DNA of 47,300 nt from an uncultured Clostridia bacterium. Lineage in GTDB: Bacteria > Bacillota > Clostridia > Oscillospirales > Oscillospiraceae. The stretch covers positions 1 through 47,300 of the forward strand of contig CAKNRQ010000016.1 of NCBI GenBank assembly GCA_930990965.1. The letters run 5' to 3'. Of the stretch, positions 24,915-36,100 are shown one piece after another. Within the stretch, counting starts at the first letter, position 1. Each line of letters opens with the position of its first letter. The notes below the pieces were generated by a model. The model saw only the letters and a program-made list of their open reading frames with translations. It was not told the origin of the DNA and ran no database searches. The position numbers and the translations under genes were made by a program.

Positions 24915-25720
24915 GCCTGGCGCCCCTTCGTATCCCCGGCGCAGAGCGCCGCGCCTATGGCGGTGGCGTAGGTGCTGCTCTCCGGAACTATATAGTCGAT
25001 GCCGTAGCCCTCGGTGAAGCGCCTAAAGTTGGCGCGCGAGGGCTCAGAGCCCGCTATGGCTCCGGTTATGACGATGCTCTCCGCACCGCAGCCCTGGCAG
25101 GCGATGAGGCTCATGGTGCCAATCACCTGAAATACGAGCGTGGCGAGGCCCGCCGCCCAGTCGCTGTCGCTCGCTCCGGCGTTGTGGCGCGCCAGGTTGG
25201 AGGCGGTGAGATCGGCGGCTAGCTGGCCGTGCATCTCTACGAAGTCTCCGATGGTCAGGTCTACGTGGTTGGTGTTCCCGGCCATGGCCATGCGGTCAAA
25301 CTCATGCATGTCGGTGATGCCGAGGACTTTTTCCGCGAGCCCGTTGAGCGTGCCCGCGCCCACGCCTGTGCCGCACAGGTGGTTGAAGACGTTGCCCTTC
25401 GCGTGTACGAAGGCCGTGCCGGTACCGATGCTGGCGACGACTATGTTGTCCCGGCCCGTGAGACGCATGGCGCCGCGGCCGATGGCCTCGGGCTCCGAGA
25501 CGTAGATCGGAGCTATGCCCGCGTCCTCAAGTCCGGCCTTTTTCGCGGAGAGGCCCATGACCGTGACCGCCTGCGCGGCCTTCAAATCCAGGCCCAGGCG
25601 TGAGCACAGCGCGGGCACGTCGCAGCCGCGCCCGGACTCATAATGCGTGAGGACAACCTCGCCGCCCTCTATTGCCGCCAGCTTGACAGCCGACGCGCCC
25701 ATGTCTATGCCGATTATCAT
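24911..25720 (-). CDS. coaW: Type II pantothenate kinase
   Basis: 269 residues. First step of CoA synthesis: pantothenate + ATP to 4-phosphopantothenate. ASKHA-fold: phosphate-1 loop GIDMGASAVKLA, SIGTGTAFVH, the GTGVGAGTLNGLA adenosine segment and ITGAIAGSEPSR. Resembles the CoaW/PANK group more than the type III CoaX. ATG 25720 (adjacent GTG 25723 also possible) with GGGAGGG upstream. Coupled to rsmA; 34 bases behind the trmD fusion gene. Confidence 0.88.
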   Translation of the reverse strand: MIIGIDMGASAVKLAAIEGGEVVLTHYESGRGCDVPALCSRLGLDLKAAQAVTVMGLSAKKAGLEDAGIAPIYVSEPEAIGRGAMRLTGRDNIVVASIGTGTAFVHAKGNVFNHLCGTGVGAGTLNGLAEKVLGITDMHEFDRMAMAGNTNHVDLTIGDFVEMHGQLAADLTASNLARHNAGASDSDWAAGLATLVFQVIGTMSLIACQGCGAESIVITGAIAGSEPSRANFRRFTEGYGIDYIVPESSTYATAIGAALCAGDTKGRQA

Positions 25721-25754
25721 CACTTATCCCTCCCGGTCAGAGATAAAAATGTGT

Positions 25755-27047
25755 TCAAAGCAGCTTCTCATACCCGTTGCGCAGCGGGTCGCTGTTGGGT
25801 TCGAGCAGTCCCAGATCTATAACGCCGCAGTAGGTGTAGCCCATTTTCTGCGCCAGGCGGTTCATGGGCTTGTTCCCGCGGTGGGTGTCCACGCGTACGC
25901 TTGTCTTGCCCATGCCGGCGGCGAGCTCTTCGGCCAGGGAGAACATCTCGCTCGCCAGACGCGAGCCACGGAAATCTGCCCCTGCCATGGCGCGGTGTAT
26001 GACGGCGTAGTTTTCGCCCTCGGTGAGCCACTTGCCGTCTATGCCCTTGTAACACTCCTCAGGGGTCATGGCCACGCACTCATAGCCCGCCACACGGCCT
26101 TCGCACTCAAAGAGCCAGCCGCGCCCGGCGGCTATGTCTTCGGAGAGAACTTCGCGGTTGGGATAGCCGTCCTGCCACTGGTCTACGCCGCTATCACGCA
26201 GGAAACTCTTGGCCTCGTCTAGTATGCCGAGCAGCGCGTCCATATCGCTTTCCTCGGCGCGGCGCGGCTCAAAGCGCAGCTTGAGCTTGTCCGGAAGGCG
26301 CTCATACCTGATTTCTTCCACGAGCTTTTTGTCCTCCTTTGTGGTCAGCTCAAGCTTTTCGAACATGTCAGGACGCTTGTCCAGCGTGCGCTCAAGCTGC
26401 TTTTTGCGCCGCCAGTGCCGGACTTTTTCGTGGTCGCCGGTCAGAAGCTCGGGCGGCACGGCGCGGCCCTCCCAGACCTCGGGGCGGGTGTACTGCGGGT
26501 ACTCCAGCAGGCCGTCCCAGTGGCTCTCGCCGGTGTAGCACTCCTCGTCGGCCAGTACGCCAGGCACCATGCGGCAGACGCAGTCTGCCACGGCCATGGC
26601 CGCAATCTCGCCGCCGGTGAGCACGAAGTCACCGAGGGATATCTCCTCGTCAACGCACTCTTCGATGAAGCGCTCGTCTATGCCCTCGTAGTGGCCGCAG
26701 ACGAGCACGAGGTGGTCGTAGTCACGCCTCAGGCGTTTGGCCTCTTCCTGGTTGAAGGGTTTGCCCTGCGGCGACATGTAGATGACGCGCGTCTTGCGCT
26801 CGCCGGCCTGGGCCTTTATATAGTCGAGGCAGCTCTTGAGCGGCTGCGCCATCATCACGAGGCCCCAGCCTCCACCGTAGGGGTAGTCGTCCACCTGCAT
26901 CTGCTTGTTGGCGGTGAAGTCGCGGATCTGCACGCAATTTATCTCCACGGCGCCCTTTTTGGCGGCGCGCCCTATTATGCTCTCGCCCAGCACGCCGCGC
27001 ATGCTGTCGGGGAAGAGGGTCATGATGTCTATGCGGTAAGCAGCCAT
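25755..27047 (-). CDS. trmD: TrmD tRNA (guanine-37-N1) methyltransferase fused to GNAT acetyltransferase
   Basis: 430 residues in one uninterrupted frame. Residues 1-235 are TrmD: RIDIMTLFPDSMRGVLGESI, DYPYGGGWGLVM, the SPOUT knot LVCGHYEGIDERFIEECVDE and LGDFVLTGGE, ending with the VRHWRRKKQLERT helix. A charged linker (236-258) leads to a GNAT domain at 260-430: FEPRRAEESDMDALLGILDE, a motif-A-like FRGSRLASEMFSLAEELA and the C-terminal NKPMNRLAQKMGYTYCGVI. TrmD alone is about 240 residues, so this is a true fusion. The acetyl acceptor is unknown. ATG 27047 starts one base after the rimM stop. Confidence 0.93.
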   Translation of the reverse strand: MAAYRIDIMTLFPDSMRGVLGESIIGRAAKKGAVEINCVQIRDFTANKQMQVDDYPYGGGWGLVMMAQPLKSCLDYIKAQAGERKTRVIYMSPQGKPFNQEEAKRLRRDYDHLVLVCGHYEGIDERFIEECVDEEISLGDFVLTGGEIAAMAVADCVCRMVPGVLADEECYTGESHWDGLLEYPQYTRPEVWEGRAVPPELLTGDHEKVRHWRRKKQLERTLDKRPDMFEKLELTTKEDKKLVEEIRYERLPDKLKLRFEPRRAEESDMDALLGILDEAKSFLRDSGVDQWQDGYPNREVLSEDIAAGRGWLFECEGRVAGYECVAMTPEECYKGIDGKWLTEGENYAVIHRAMAGADFRGSRLASEMFSLAEELAAGMGKTSVRVDTHRGNKPMNRLAQKMGYTYCGVIDLGLLEPNSDPLRNGYEKLL

Positions 27048-27048
27048 G

Positions 27049-27534
27049 TCACATACCCTCTATGAGACGCACGGTTATGACGCCGTTGTCCGCATCCGTG
27101 TTCAGTATGAACTCGTCCACGGCGGGGATGAGGTGCTCGGCCTCGCCGCGCACAATGTATATCATCCCGGCGGGGGCGTCTATTACGTCGGCGAGCTTTC
27201 CGACAGCCTCACCGGACTCGGTGACGACGTCGGCGCCGATTATGTCCTGGATGAAGAAACGGCCGGGCTCAAGCGGGGCGTCGTTGCGGTCTATATAGAC
27301 GCGCTTGCCCTTGAAGCGCATGGCGGCGTTCACGTCCTCCACGCCCTCGAGCATGGCCAGGATGGCGCCCTTGTGTATGCGCGAGGCGGTGACGTGCAGC
27401 GGCTGCCCGTCCACGTAGAGCGTCTTTATGGCGCGCAGGAATTCAGGCGTGTCGGTCCAGGGCATGATCTTGACCTCGCCGCGCACGCCGTGGGTGTTCA
27501 CTATTTCGCCGGCCTCTATAAATCTCTCTTTCAT
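27049..27534 (-). CDS. rimM: Ribosome maturation factor RimM
   Basis: 161 residues, normal length. Assists 30S head maturation through contact with S19. Contains the N-terminal RimM barrel (EAGEIVNTHGVRGEVKIMPW) and a C-terminal PRC-barrel (IGADVVTESGEAVGKLADVI, then HLIPAVDEFI). GGTGAGAG lies right before ATG 27534. A terminator-like hairpin precedes it, partly separating it from khpA. Confidence 0.95.
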   Translation of the reverse strand: MKERFIEAGEIVNTHGVRGEVKIMPWTDTPEFLRAIKTLYVDGQPLHVTASRIHKGAILAMLEGVEDVNAAMRFKGKRVYIDRNDAPLEPGRFFIQDIIGADVVTESGEAVGKLADVIDAPAGMIYIVRGEAEHLIPAVDEFILNTDADNGVITVRLIEGM

Positions 27535-27548
27535 ACTCTCACCATACC

Positions 27549-27572
27549 AAAAACGGCGGGATACACCCGCCG
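27549..27572 (-). terminator. Hairpin terminator/attenuator between khpA and rimM
   Basis: Minus strand CGGCGGG-TGTAT-CCCGCCG followed by TTTTT, 15 bases before rimM. Either partial termination or an attenuator. An imperfect 10-base stem also lies at about 27595-27623. Confidence 0.75.
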
Positions 27573-27645
27573 TAAGTCTGTGTCGTCAAGCCTTGTGCGG
27601 GCGGGCGGTGTGTCCACCCGCACCCTTGAGGAAACTGCCCGTGCG

Positions 27646-27876
27646 TCAGTCGACGATTTCCACGGACACCTTTTTGCCCTTCCTCTGGGCAACGGCCTTC
27701 ATGAGAACGCGAATCTCCTTGACGATTCGGCCCTGACGGCCTATGACCTTGCCCATATCGCCGTCGGCGACGCGGACCTCAAAGATGGTCTCGCCGTCGG
27801 CTTTGCGCTCGGTCACCGAGACCTCGTCGGGCTTGTCGACGAGGCTCTGAACGATGTAGGTCAGTAGTTCATTCAT
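27646..27876 (-). CDS. khpA: KH-domain RNA-binding protein KhpA
   Basis: 76 residues, a single KH domain with the GxxG loop GKVIGRQGR near 43-51. Homologue of B. subtilis YlqC; with KhpB it binds many RNAs and influences cell elongation and division. ATG 27876 follows AAGGAG by nine bases; TTG 27879 is an alternative. Position between rpsP and rimM is conserved in Firmicutes. Confidence 0.93.
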   Translation of the reverse strand: MNELLTYIVQSLVDKPDEVSVTERKADGETIFEVRVADGDMGKVIGRQGRIVKEIRVLMKAVAQRKGKKVSVEIVD

Positions 27877-27917
27877 CAAGTATTGCTCCTTAGAAAGTCC
27901 GATTCAGGCGCCGTTGC

Positions 27918-28154
27918 TCACGCCTCGGCCTTCTTGAGCAGCGCCCTGACGGTATCGGTCGGCTGAGCGCCATTGGAGATCCAATACTTGGCGCGCTCGA
28001 GGTCGACGCTCAGGGAATTGGTCTCGCTCAGCGGGTCGTAAGTGCCAATCTCCTCGATGAAACGGCCGTCACGCGGGCTGCGGGAGTCGGCGACAACGAT
28101 CCTGTAGAAGGGGGCCTTCTTGGCGCCCATCCTGCGAAGACGAATCTTAACCAT
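27918..28154 (-). CDS. rpsP: 30S ribosomal protein S16
   Basis: 78 residues, normal for bacterial S16. [20 protein letters not shown] and [20 protein letters not shown] are diagnostic. GGAGGTGA eight bases before ATG. Stands between ffh and khpA in the conserved order. Confidence 0.97.
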   Translation of the reverse strand: MVKIRLRRMGAKKAPFYRIVVADSRSPRDGRFIEEIGTYDPLSETNSLSVDLERAKYWISNGAQPTDTVRALLKKAEA

Positions 28155-28246
28155 TTATCTTTTCACCTCCATGTTGTTAACTGCATATATTTGAAGCCGT
28201 CTGCGACGGATTCAAGCTTATTAATTGCTGCTTGCTCTGCGTCCAC

Positions 28247-29623
28247 TCACATGCCCGGGAAGCCCATGCCGCCGCCCATGCCGCCGAGGCCGGGGAAGCC
28301 GCCGCGCTTGGCCATGCGCTTCATCTTTTTGCCGCCGGGCCCGTTCATCTGCTTGAAGAGCTGCAGCATCATGTCGTACTGCTTCAGGAGACGGTTGACC
28401 TCCATGACGGTGGTGCCGCTGCCGGCAGCTATGCGCTTTTTGCGCGAGTTGCCGAGGATGCTGGGGTTTTCGCGCTCCTTTGGCGTCATGGCGAGAATGA
28501 TGGCCTCCATGTGGGCCGTGGCCTTCTCGTCCACTTTGGCGCCCTTGAGCTGGTTCGGATTCATGCCCAGCATACCGGCAATGTCGTCCATGGAGCCCAT
28601 GCCTTTGAGCTGCTGGAGCTGGTCGTAGTAATCCGTGAGCGTGAACTTGTTCTGCTTGAGGCGTTCGGCCAGCTCGGCCGCCTTCTTCTCGTCGAGGCGC
28701 TGCTCGGCCTTCTCAATGAGGCTGAGCACGTCGCCCATGCCGAGTATGCGGCTGGCCATGCGGTCGGGGTGGAAGGCCTCGATCTGGTCGAGCTTCTCGC
28801 CCACGCCGGCGAATTTTATCGGCTTGCCGGTGACGGCCGTGACCGAGAGGGCCGCGCCGCCTCGCGCGTCGCCGTCGAGCTTTGTGAGCATGACGCCGGT
28901 GATGTCCAGCGCCTCGTCGAAGGCACTCGCTGCGTTGACGGCGTCCTGGCCGGTCATCGCATCGACGACAAGCATGATTTCGGCCGGCTCCGTGGCCGCC
29001 TTGATGTTTTTGAGCTCGTCCATGAGCGCTTCATCTATGTGCAGACGGCCTGCGGTGTCCAAGAAGACGAGGTCGTTGCCATACTTTTTCGCGTGTTCCA
29101 CACCGGCCTTCGCAATGGCGACCGGGTCACCCTGGCCCTGCTGGAACACAGGCACGTCGAGCTGCGCGCCGACGGTCTCAAGCTGCTTGATGGCGGCCGG
29201 ACGGTACACGTCGCAGGCCACGAGCAGCGGGCGCTTGCCCTGGGACTTCATGAGCGCGGCGAGCTTGGCGCCGTTGGTCGTCTTGCCCGCGCCCTGAAGG
29301 CCCACGAGCATGACCACGCTCGGCGATTTCGAGGAGATGTTGAGCTTCTTGTTCTCGCTGCCCATGAGCGAGCAGAGCTCCTCGTTGACTATCTTTATGA
29401 CCATCTGCGCGGGCGTGAGGCTCTCAAGTACCTCCGCGCCTTTGGCTCGCTCGGAGACGCGCTTGACAAAGTCCTTGACGACTTTGTAGCTCACGTCGGC
29501 CTCCAAAAGCGCCAGGCGCACCTCGCGCATGGCCTCCGTGACGTCCTGCTCGGTCAGGCGGCCCTTGCCGCGCAGACGCTTGAACGTAGCGGAGAGCTTT
29601 TCGGAAAGGCTTTCAAACGCCAA
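28247..29623 (-). CDS. ffh: Signal recognition particle protein Ffh
   Basis: 458 residues. GTPase that, with 4.5S/scRNA, delivers membrane and secretory proteins to FtsY. N domain starts AFESLSEKLSATFKRLRGKG; G domain has GLQGAGKTTNGAKLA, DTAGRLHIDE and TKLDGDARGGAALS; the Met-rich M domain ends in a Gly/Met tail (about 445-458). The start is TTG 29623: GGAGGT sits six bases upstream and MAFESLSEKL is the family N-terminus. The longer open frame upstream is antisense-like noise overlapping ylxM. Confidence 0.96.
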   Translation of the reverse strand: MAFESLSEKLSATFKRLRGKGRLTEQDVTEAMREVRLALLEADVSYKVVKDFVKRVSERAKGAEVLESLTPAQMVIKIVNEELCSLMGSENKKLNISSKSPSVVMLVGLQGAGKTTNGAKLAALMKSQGKRPLLVACDVYRPAAIKQLETVGAQLDVPVFQQGQGDPVAIAKAGVEHAKKYGNDLVFLDTAGRLHIDEALMDELKNIKAATEPAEIMLVVDAMTGQDAVNAASAFDEALDITGVMLTKLDGDARGGAALSVTAVTGKPIKFAGVGEKLDQIEAFHPDRMASRILGMGDVLSLIEKAEQRLDEKKAAELAERLKQNKFTLTDYYDQLQQLKGMGSMDDIAGMLGMNPNQLKGAKVDEKATAHMEAIILAMTPKERENPSILGNSRKKRIAAGSGTTVMEVNRLLKQYDMMLQLFKQMNGPGGKKMKRMAKRGGFPGLGGMGGGMGFPGM

Positions 29624-29636
29624 TGCTATACCTCCG

Positions 29637-29987
29637 TCAGTTGTCCAGGACCTTGAGCGCGTCCAGCGAGCGGCGAGCCGCGGCCGCCACCTCGGCGTCG
29701 GAGCTCTCCAGCAGAGGCGTGAGGGACTCGGATATGGTCCGCATGGCCTCGCTGCGCTCACGACGGCGGGATACAAGCCCCGTCTTCTCGTCGATGGCGC
29801 GCATGGCCGCCTCGGCGCGACGGACAATCTCCCAAACGCCCTGGCGCGATATGCCGTTCATCTCGCCTATCTCGGAGAGAGTGTAGTCCTGGTTGTAGTG
29901 CAAGTCGAAGTACTCGCGCTGCTTGTCCGTGAGCAGATCGCCGTAGTAGTCGAGGAGCATGGTGAGGTATACGGTGTCCTTTTTCAC
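29637..29987 (-). CDS. ylxM: YlxM-family helix-turn-helix protein (SRP-associated)
   Basis: 116 residues. Sigma-70-region-4-like HTH: LTDKQREYFDLHYNQDYTLS followed by EIGEMNGISRQGVWEIVRRA. Homologues modulate SRP activity and always precede ffh. GTG 29987 is the start: AGGAGGT six bases upstream. 13 bases separate it from ffh. Confidence 0.93.
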   Translation of the reverse strand: MKKDTVYLTMLLDYYGDLLTDKQREYFDLHYNQDYTLSEIGEMNGISRQGVWEIVRRAEAAMRAIDEKTGLVSRRRERSEAMRTISESLTPLLESSDAEVAAAARRSLDALKVLDN

Positions 29988-30015
29988 TTGGCGACCTCCT
30001 GCGCGGCAGACTGCT

Positions 30016-30072
30016 CTCGCAAACGTATTTTGCGAGCTTGTGTATTATACACGATGAAAATGCGCCTGTCAA
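30016..30072 (-). promoter_or_regulatory. Consensus promoter of the ylxM-ffh-rpsP operon with 5' hairpin
   Basis: Minus strand TTGACA (30067-30072), 17 bases, TATAAT (30044-30049): full consensus. The transcript would begin with hairpin CTCGCAAA-ATACG-TTTGCGAG (30016-30036), which may protect the 5' end. Confidence 0.9.
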
Positions 30073-30156
30073 GAACTTTTATTTTACAGCGTTCGGAATA
30101 GCAAAGGCTCTGACGGGGAAAATAACGTTCAGTGCAAATTGAGGGGGTATACCCGT

Positions 30157-33100
30157 TTGAAGAGCAAAGATTTGGATAAAGCCAGCGAAAATATCCTGTC
30201 AGAATATGGTGAACAAATAGCCCGGCGCTCGCAGAGCTGCGGGAGTTTCCCGGCCAGGAGAGAGGCGCGGCGCATACTCCGGGAGATGGAGCGCGTCCTG
30301 GCGGCCCGCGAGGAGAGCGATGAAGGCGCCTGGCGCTGGATCTGCGACAACCGCTATCTAGTAGAGCGCGAGGCGCGCTGTGCGGCCATGGACTTCTCCC
30401 TGCGCGAGCAGCTGCGCGCGGGCGGGCGCGACGCCCTGGTATGCGAGGCGGCGAGAGAGCTGGTTGCCAGGCTGGGTGGGGACGTGGATGAGAACGAGGC
30501 CTCGGCGTACTTTGAGGGCTATCAGAGCGTGACGCCGCTGACCATGCGGGAACTGGAACTGCTCCCGGCCGCCATCAAGGCGGGGCTTGTGGAGATCATA
30601 GCCGGCGAAACTCTCTCCGGCTCGCCGAGCGAGGGGATAGTCTCTGCTGCCATAAGCTCGCTGCGGCATTTTGCAACGGCAGACATGACCCGGTTCATCG
30701 AGGGCGCGGATCTGGTGTCTCGCACTTTTGAGCTCGACCCGGCCGGAGCGTATGCGGACATGGACGAGCGCAGCCGCGCGCTCTATAGGCGGCGCAACGC
30801 GCGCCTGGCCCGGCGCGAGGGCATGAGCGAGCTCGACTGCGCCAGGAGGGCCCTCGAACTCGCGCGCGCACACGAGGGCGATGAGCGCCGCTCCCACGTG
30901 GGCTGGTGGATATTTGTAGAGCCCCTGGGCAGACCTGGGCACACTTCGTCCGGCGCGCTCTATGCCCTGGCGGTGGCTGTGCTGTCGGCGGCGCTGGGCG
31001 TTGCGCTGGGGTATATCTCGGGCGGCGTCTGGACGGCGCTCTTGACGCTGCTGCCGGCCTCGGAACTCATAAAGAACGCCATAGACGCCATCTTGCTGCG
31101 CAAACTTCCGGCGCGGCTCCTGCCGCGCATGGAACTGGCACAGGGAGTGCCGGAGAGTGCGCGCACAGTGCTGGCGGTGTCTGCGGTGCTCGCCTCGCCG
31201 AAGGATGGGGAAAAGCTTGCGCGCAGGCTTGAAACCTTCAGCTTTGCCGCGCGCGACTGTGGGAAAAACCTGAGCTTTGCCCTGCTGTGCGACCTGGTGG
31301 AAGCCGGGAGTGAGCATACGGACGCGGACGCGGCCGCCGTTGCCCAGGCCCAGCGCGCCGTGGATGGGCTCAATGAAAAATACGGCGGCGGGTTCTACCT
31401 CTTTACAAGGCCGAGGCGTGAGAACAAGCGCGACGGCATCTGGACCCCGCATGAGCGCAAGCGCGGGGCGCTGATGGCGCTGGCCGCGCTGTGCTCCGGG
31501 CACTACAGCGAGCTCGAGTGCCGCTCAGGGGATTTGAGCGCCCTGGAGGGTACGAAGTACATTCTCGCCCTGGATGCGGACACCACGCTCCTGCCCGGCG
31601 CGGCGCGCGAGCTCATTGGCGCGATGGCGCACCCGCTCAACCGCGCCAGGGTCGAGCCCAGCCTGAGGCGTGTCACGGAGGGGCGTGGTATCATACACCC
31701 GCGCGTGAGCGTGGAGCTCGCCGCGAGCGAGAGCACGCACTTTTCCCGCGTGGCGGCGGGTCCGGGCGGTATGGACGCCTACGGCTCTGCCTGCGGCGAG
31801 GTCTGGATGGACCTGACGGGCTGCGGCGGCTTCGCCGGAAAAGGTATTATAGATATAGCGGCGCTGCTTGAGTGCTGCTCTGACTTGCCCGAAGGGCTGA
31901 TACTCTCGCACGACGCCATAGAGGGCGCACTGCTGCACGGCGGCTATATGAGCGACACCGAGCTCACTGACGGTTTTCCATCGACGCCGTTTGCCTATTT
32001 TAAACGCCAGCACCGCTGGGTCCGCGGCGATTGGCAGAACCTCGCTGTGCTGGCCAAGCTGCGCGGGCGCCTTGCGCGCGCGGACAAGCTCAAGCTCATA
32101 GACAGCGCGCGGCGCAGCCTGGCCGCTCCGGCGGCGTGCGTTGCGATTGCGCTCGCCGCACTGCTCCCGCGTGCGGGGCTGCTCCCGGCGGCGATTGTTG
32201 CGCTCCTTAGCCTCTGTTCCGGCCTCGTGAGCTCGCTTTGGCGTACGCTCACACGGCGCTCCGGGCGTGAAAAGCACCCGGGCGGCGCACTCTACGGCGC
32301 CGCGCTGCGTGCAGGACAGGTGGTGCTCAAGCTGCTGTTCCTGCCCTGGGAGACCTGGATAAACCTCTCGGCGGCGTGCGCAGGGCTCTGGCGTGCGCTC
32401 TGCTCGCACAGGCGCTGCTTGCAGTGGAACACCTCGGCGCAGACCGGCTCGGGTTCACTGAAGGCCCTGCTCGTCTCGGCCTGGATGCAGATTACGCTCG
32501 GGGCCGCGCTGCTCATATTTTCCCCCGAACCCTTTGGCAAGACGCTCGGTATAGTCTGGCTGTGCGGCCTGCCCTTTACCGCGGCGCTGGGGACGGGACT
32601 GACCAGCAGGGCTGTGCTCAGCGAGGAAAACCGGGACTTCCTGCTGGGGGAATGTGCGAAGATATGGCAGTATTTTGACGATATGTGTACGCCGGAGCGC
32701 GGCTATCTGCCTCCGGACAACTTCCAGGAGCAGCCGCCCGTGGGCGTCGCGGAGCGCACCTCGCCGACGAATATCGGCCTGGCGCTGGTGAGCGCGCTGG
32801 CCGCCGCAGATTTGGGGCTTGCCGGGCGTGAGCGCGCTTTTGAGATAATAAGCGGCATGCTCTCCACCTGCGAGGCCCTGCCGAAGTGGCGCGGCCACCT
32901 CTACAACTGGTACGACACGCGCACTCTCTCTCCGCTTGTGCCGCAATATGTCTCCACAGTGGACAGCGGCAACCTGGCCGCGAGCCTGGTAGTGCTCGCC
33001 GCCGGGGCGCGCGAATATGGCCACAACGACCTGGCCGGGCGGGCTTCGGCTCTGGCGCGGGGCATGGACTTTACCGCACTCTACGACAGCGACCGCAGGC

Positions 33101-36100
33101 TCTTCCGCATTGGATTCGACGCCTCGGCCGGCAAGCTCGGTGAGGGCTGCTACGATCTGTTGGCGAGCGAGGCGAGGCTGACGGGCTATTACGCCGTGGC
33201 CAGCGGCTGCGTGCCGGCCAGGCACTGGCGCGCGCTTTCGCGTGCGCTCGTGGGCCGGGACGGTTACCGCGGTCTGGCGAGCTGGACGGGCACCATGTTC
33301 GAGTACCTGATGCCGGAACTGTACCTTCCGCTCATGCGCGGCTCTCTGCTCTGGGAGAGCGCGCGGTTCTGCCTCTATGTGCAGCGCAAATGTATCCCGC
33401 ACGTGGCGCCCTGGGGCCAGAGCGAGAGCGCCTATTTTGCGCTTGACGCCACGCTATCATATAGATACAAAGCCAACGGATGCGCGGCCCTGGCATTGCA
33501 GCGCGGCATGGACGAGGACACCGTCTGCGCCCCGTATGCGGCATATCTGGCGCTGTGCGTTGCGCCGAACGCCGCTGCGAACAACCTGCGCCGCTTTGCC
33601 GGACGCGATTCCGGCGGGAGATACGGGCTCTGGGAGTCCATAGACTTTACGCCCAGGCGCTGCGCTTCGCCGGGCGGCGAGGTTGTGCGTTGCGTGATGG
33701 CGCACCATCTGGGCATGAGCCTTATTTCTGCGGCCAACTGCCTGGACGGTGGCGTGATGCGGCGGCGCTTTATGAGCGACCCGGCTATGGCGGCCTTTGC
33801 CCCTCTGCTGGGCGAGCGCGCGCCGGAGGGCACGCCGACGCTGCGCCGCCGCGCCATAGAGCGGCCGGAGCGGGCCAGCGAGCGCCGCGGCGCCGTGGCC
33901 TCCGACGCCGGTGAGTGCCATCCCAACAGCACGCCGAGAGTGTTTGCGCTCTCCAATGGCGTTTACAGCCTGCTTATGACGTCGACGGGCCTCTCGCGGG
34001 CCTCGGCGGGGGCGGTGAGCATATACCGCGGCTTCGACAATGCCATCCACGGCCCGGCGGGTTTTGCCGTGCGTCTTGAGTGCCAAGGCGGCGGTTGCGA
34101 CCTGCTGCCGCTGCCCGGCGGCGAGGGCAAACTTGATTTCACCTACCGATTACAGGGCGGCCTGCTGCGCTTTGAGGGCAGGGGAGCGGACTTTGACTGC
34201 GCCGTGACCTCTGGCGTCTCGGCGCGGGATACCTCCGAAGTGCGCATAGTGGAGCTCACGGCCCGCCGGGAAATTGCGGGCGAACTGGTCATAGAGTTCG
34301 AGCCCACGCTGGCAAAGGCCGGGGACTATGCGGCGCATCCGGCCTATTGGCGTCTGGGCATGTGCGCCGGGCTTGAGGGCAGCGCGCTGCTCATACGGCG
34401 GCTGCCGAGGCAGGACGCGCCGGGCTGCTGGCTGTGTGTCGCCTCGGATGCGCCGGTAGAAGTGCGCGCGAACGCCACCGGGGAAGAGCTCGGCTGGCTC
34501 TCACATCCGCATGTGACGGCCAGGGCGGCGGTAAAACTCGCCGCGGGCGAGAGCTGTACCTGCAGGTTTGCGGTGGCCTTCGGAGCGGAGCGCAAGCTTG
34601 CGCTCGAGGCGGCGCAGCGCGCCTTGCGCTGCGGCGCGGGACAGATAGCAGACCTCACTTCGGCGCTGGGGGCCGTGTACGGCCTGGACGCAAAAGAACT
34701 GGCCGTGCTGCCGGAACTGGCGGGCAGGCTGCTCTTTGCTCGCGCCGACGGAGGCGGGGCCAGGCTGGAAGAACTCTGGGCCTCGGGCATCTCCGGCGAC
34801 TACCCGATAGCTGTGTCCGGGGCAAAGCCCGGCAGCGAGGATAAAATCGCGTCCATAGCCGCGCGGCACGCGCTGCTGCGCATGTGCGGCGTGAGGGCAG
34901 ATTTGGCGTTCATCACCGATGACGCGGCAGACTACCACCAAAAGGCCGCCGCCACAGTGAGGCGCGCGCTGTCGGACCGCGGTCTGGACGCACTGCTCGG
35001 CGAGCGCGCCGGCATACACTGCGTGGCCTCGGACGCCTCCGGGGCAGTTGAACTCAGCGCGGCCGTAAAACTGGACGAGGACGGCAAAATGGAGGCCCGG
35101 CGTTTCCCGGACTTCGCCGCTGCCGGGCCGCTTGCAAGGCCGAGGCGCGGCGGCCGGGTTGATGTTGCACAGCGTGAGGGCGAATTTAGCTTTACCGTGC
35201 GCGGCGCGCTGCCCGAGAGAGCCTGGACGCTGCCCATGTCGAACGGAAAGTTCGGATACTTGGCCGCCGATTGCGGCCTGGGCGGCATGTGGACCGACAA
35301 CGCGCGTGAACGGCGCATAAACGCCTGGGTCTGCGACGAGCGCGCGTCCTCCGGGCCGGAGACATTGGAATGCAATGGGCACAGCCTCTTCGCCGCCGAA
35401 GACGGCGTAGAGTGCCGCGTAACTTATGGCCGGGGCTGGGCCAGGTGGGAAAAGCTCGGCGCGAGCGTCACGGCTTTTGTACCTTTGGATGCAGCCGCCC
35501 GGGTGCTCATTGTAGATAAAGCCCCGGGTGAAGTGCGCTGGCACACGGCCCTGACCTTGGCCTCTGAAGAGCGTGACGCCTGCTTTGTGGTCACGAAGTC
35601 AGAATCCGGCCTGCTCTGCGCCGGGAACGTGCGCAGCGGCATGGAGTTTGCCGCCGCCTTTTCCTGTGAAGCGTTGGCCTACACCTGCGACGAGGCGGCC
35701 TGGTCGTCCGGAAAACCGGGGGGCGAGACCGGGGCCGGGCTCATGCCCTGCTTCGGGGTTGTGCTGCCGGAGAGCGAATGCCTGGTCATAGCCTGCGGCG
35801 CCTGTGACGCGGACACTCTGCGCGAACTTGCCCGGCCGGAGACGGCCAAACGTGAGCTGGACCGGGTGAGGGCGCACTTCGACAGCTTCTGTACCCGCGT
35901 GCGCGTGAGCACGCCCTATCCGGAACTGGATGCGTATGTGAACGGCTGGGCGGTATATCAGAGCTATGTCGGGCGCATGCTGGCCCGCGCGTCGCTCTAC
36001 CAGAGCGGTGGAGCCTTTGGTTTCCGCGACCAACTCCAGGACGCGGTGAACCTGCTCGCCACAGAGCCCTCGCTTGCGCGCGAGCGCATAATCGACGCCT

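Noticed and set aside
28232-29656. 474-codon open frame opposite ffh
   Set aside because: Antisense shadow of ffh; no family resemblance.
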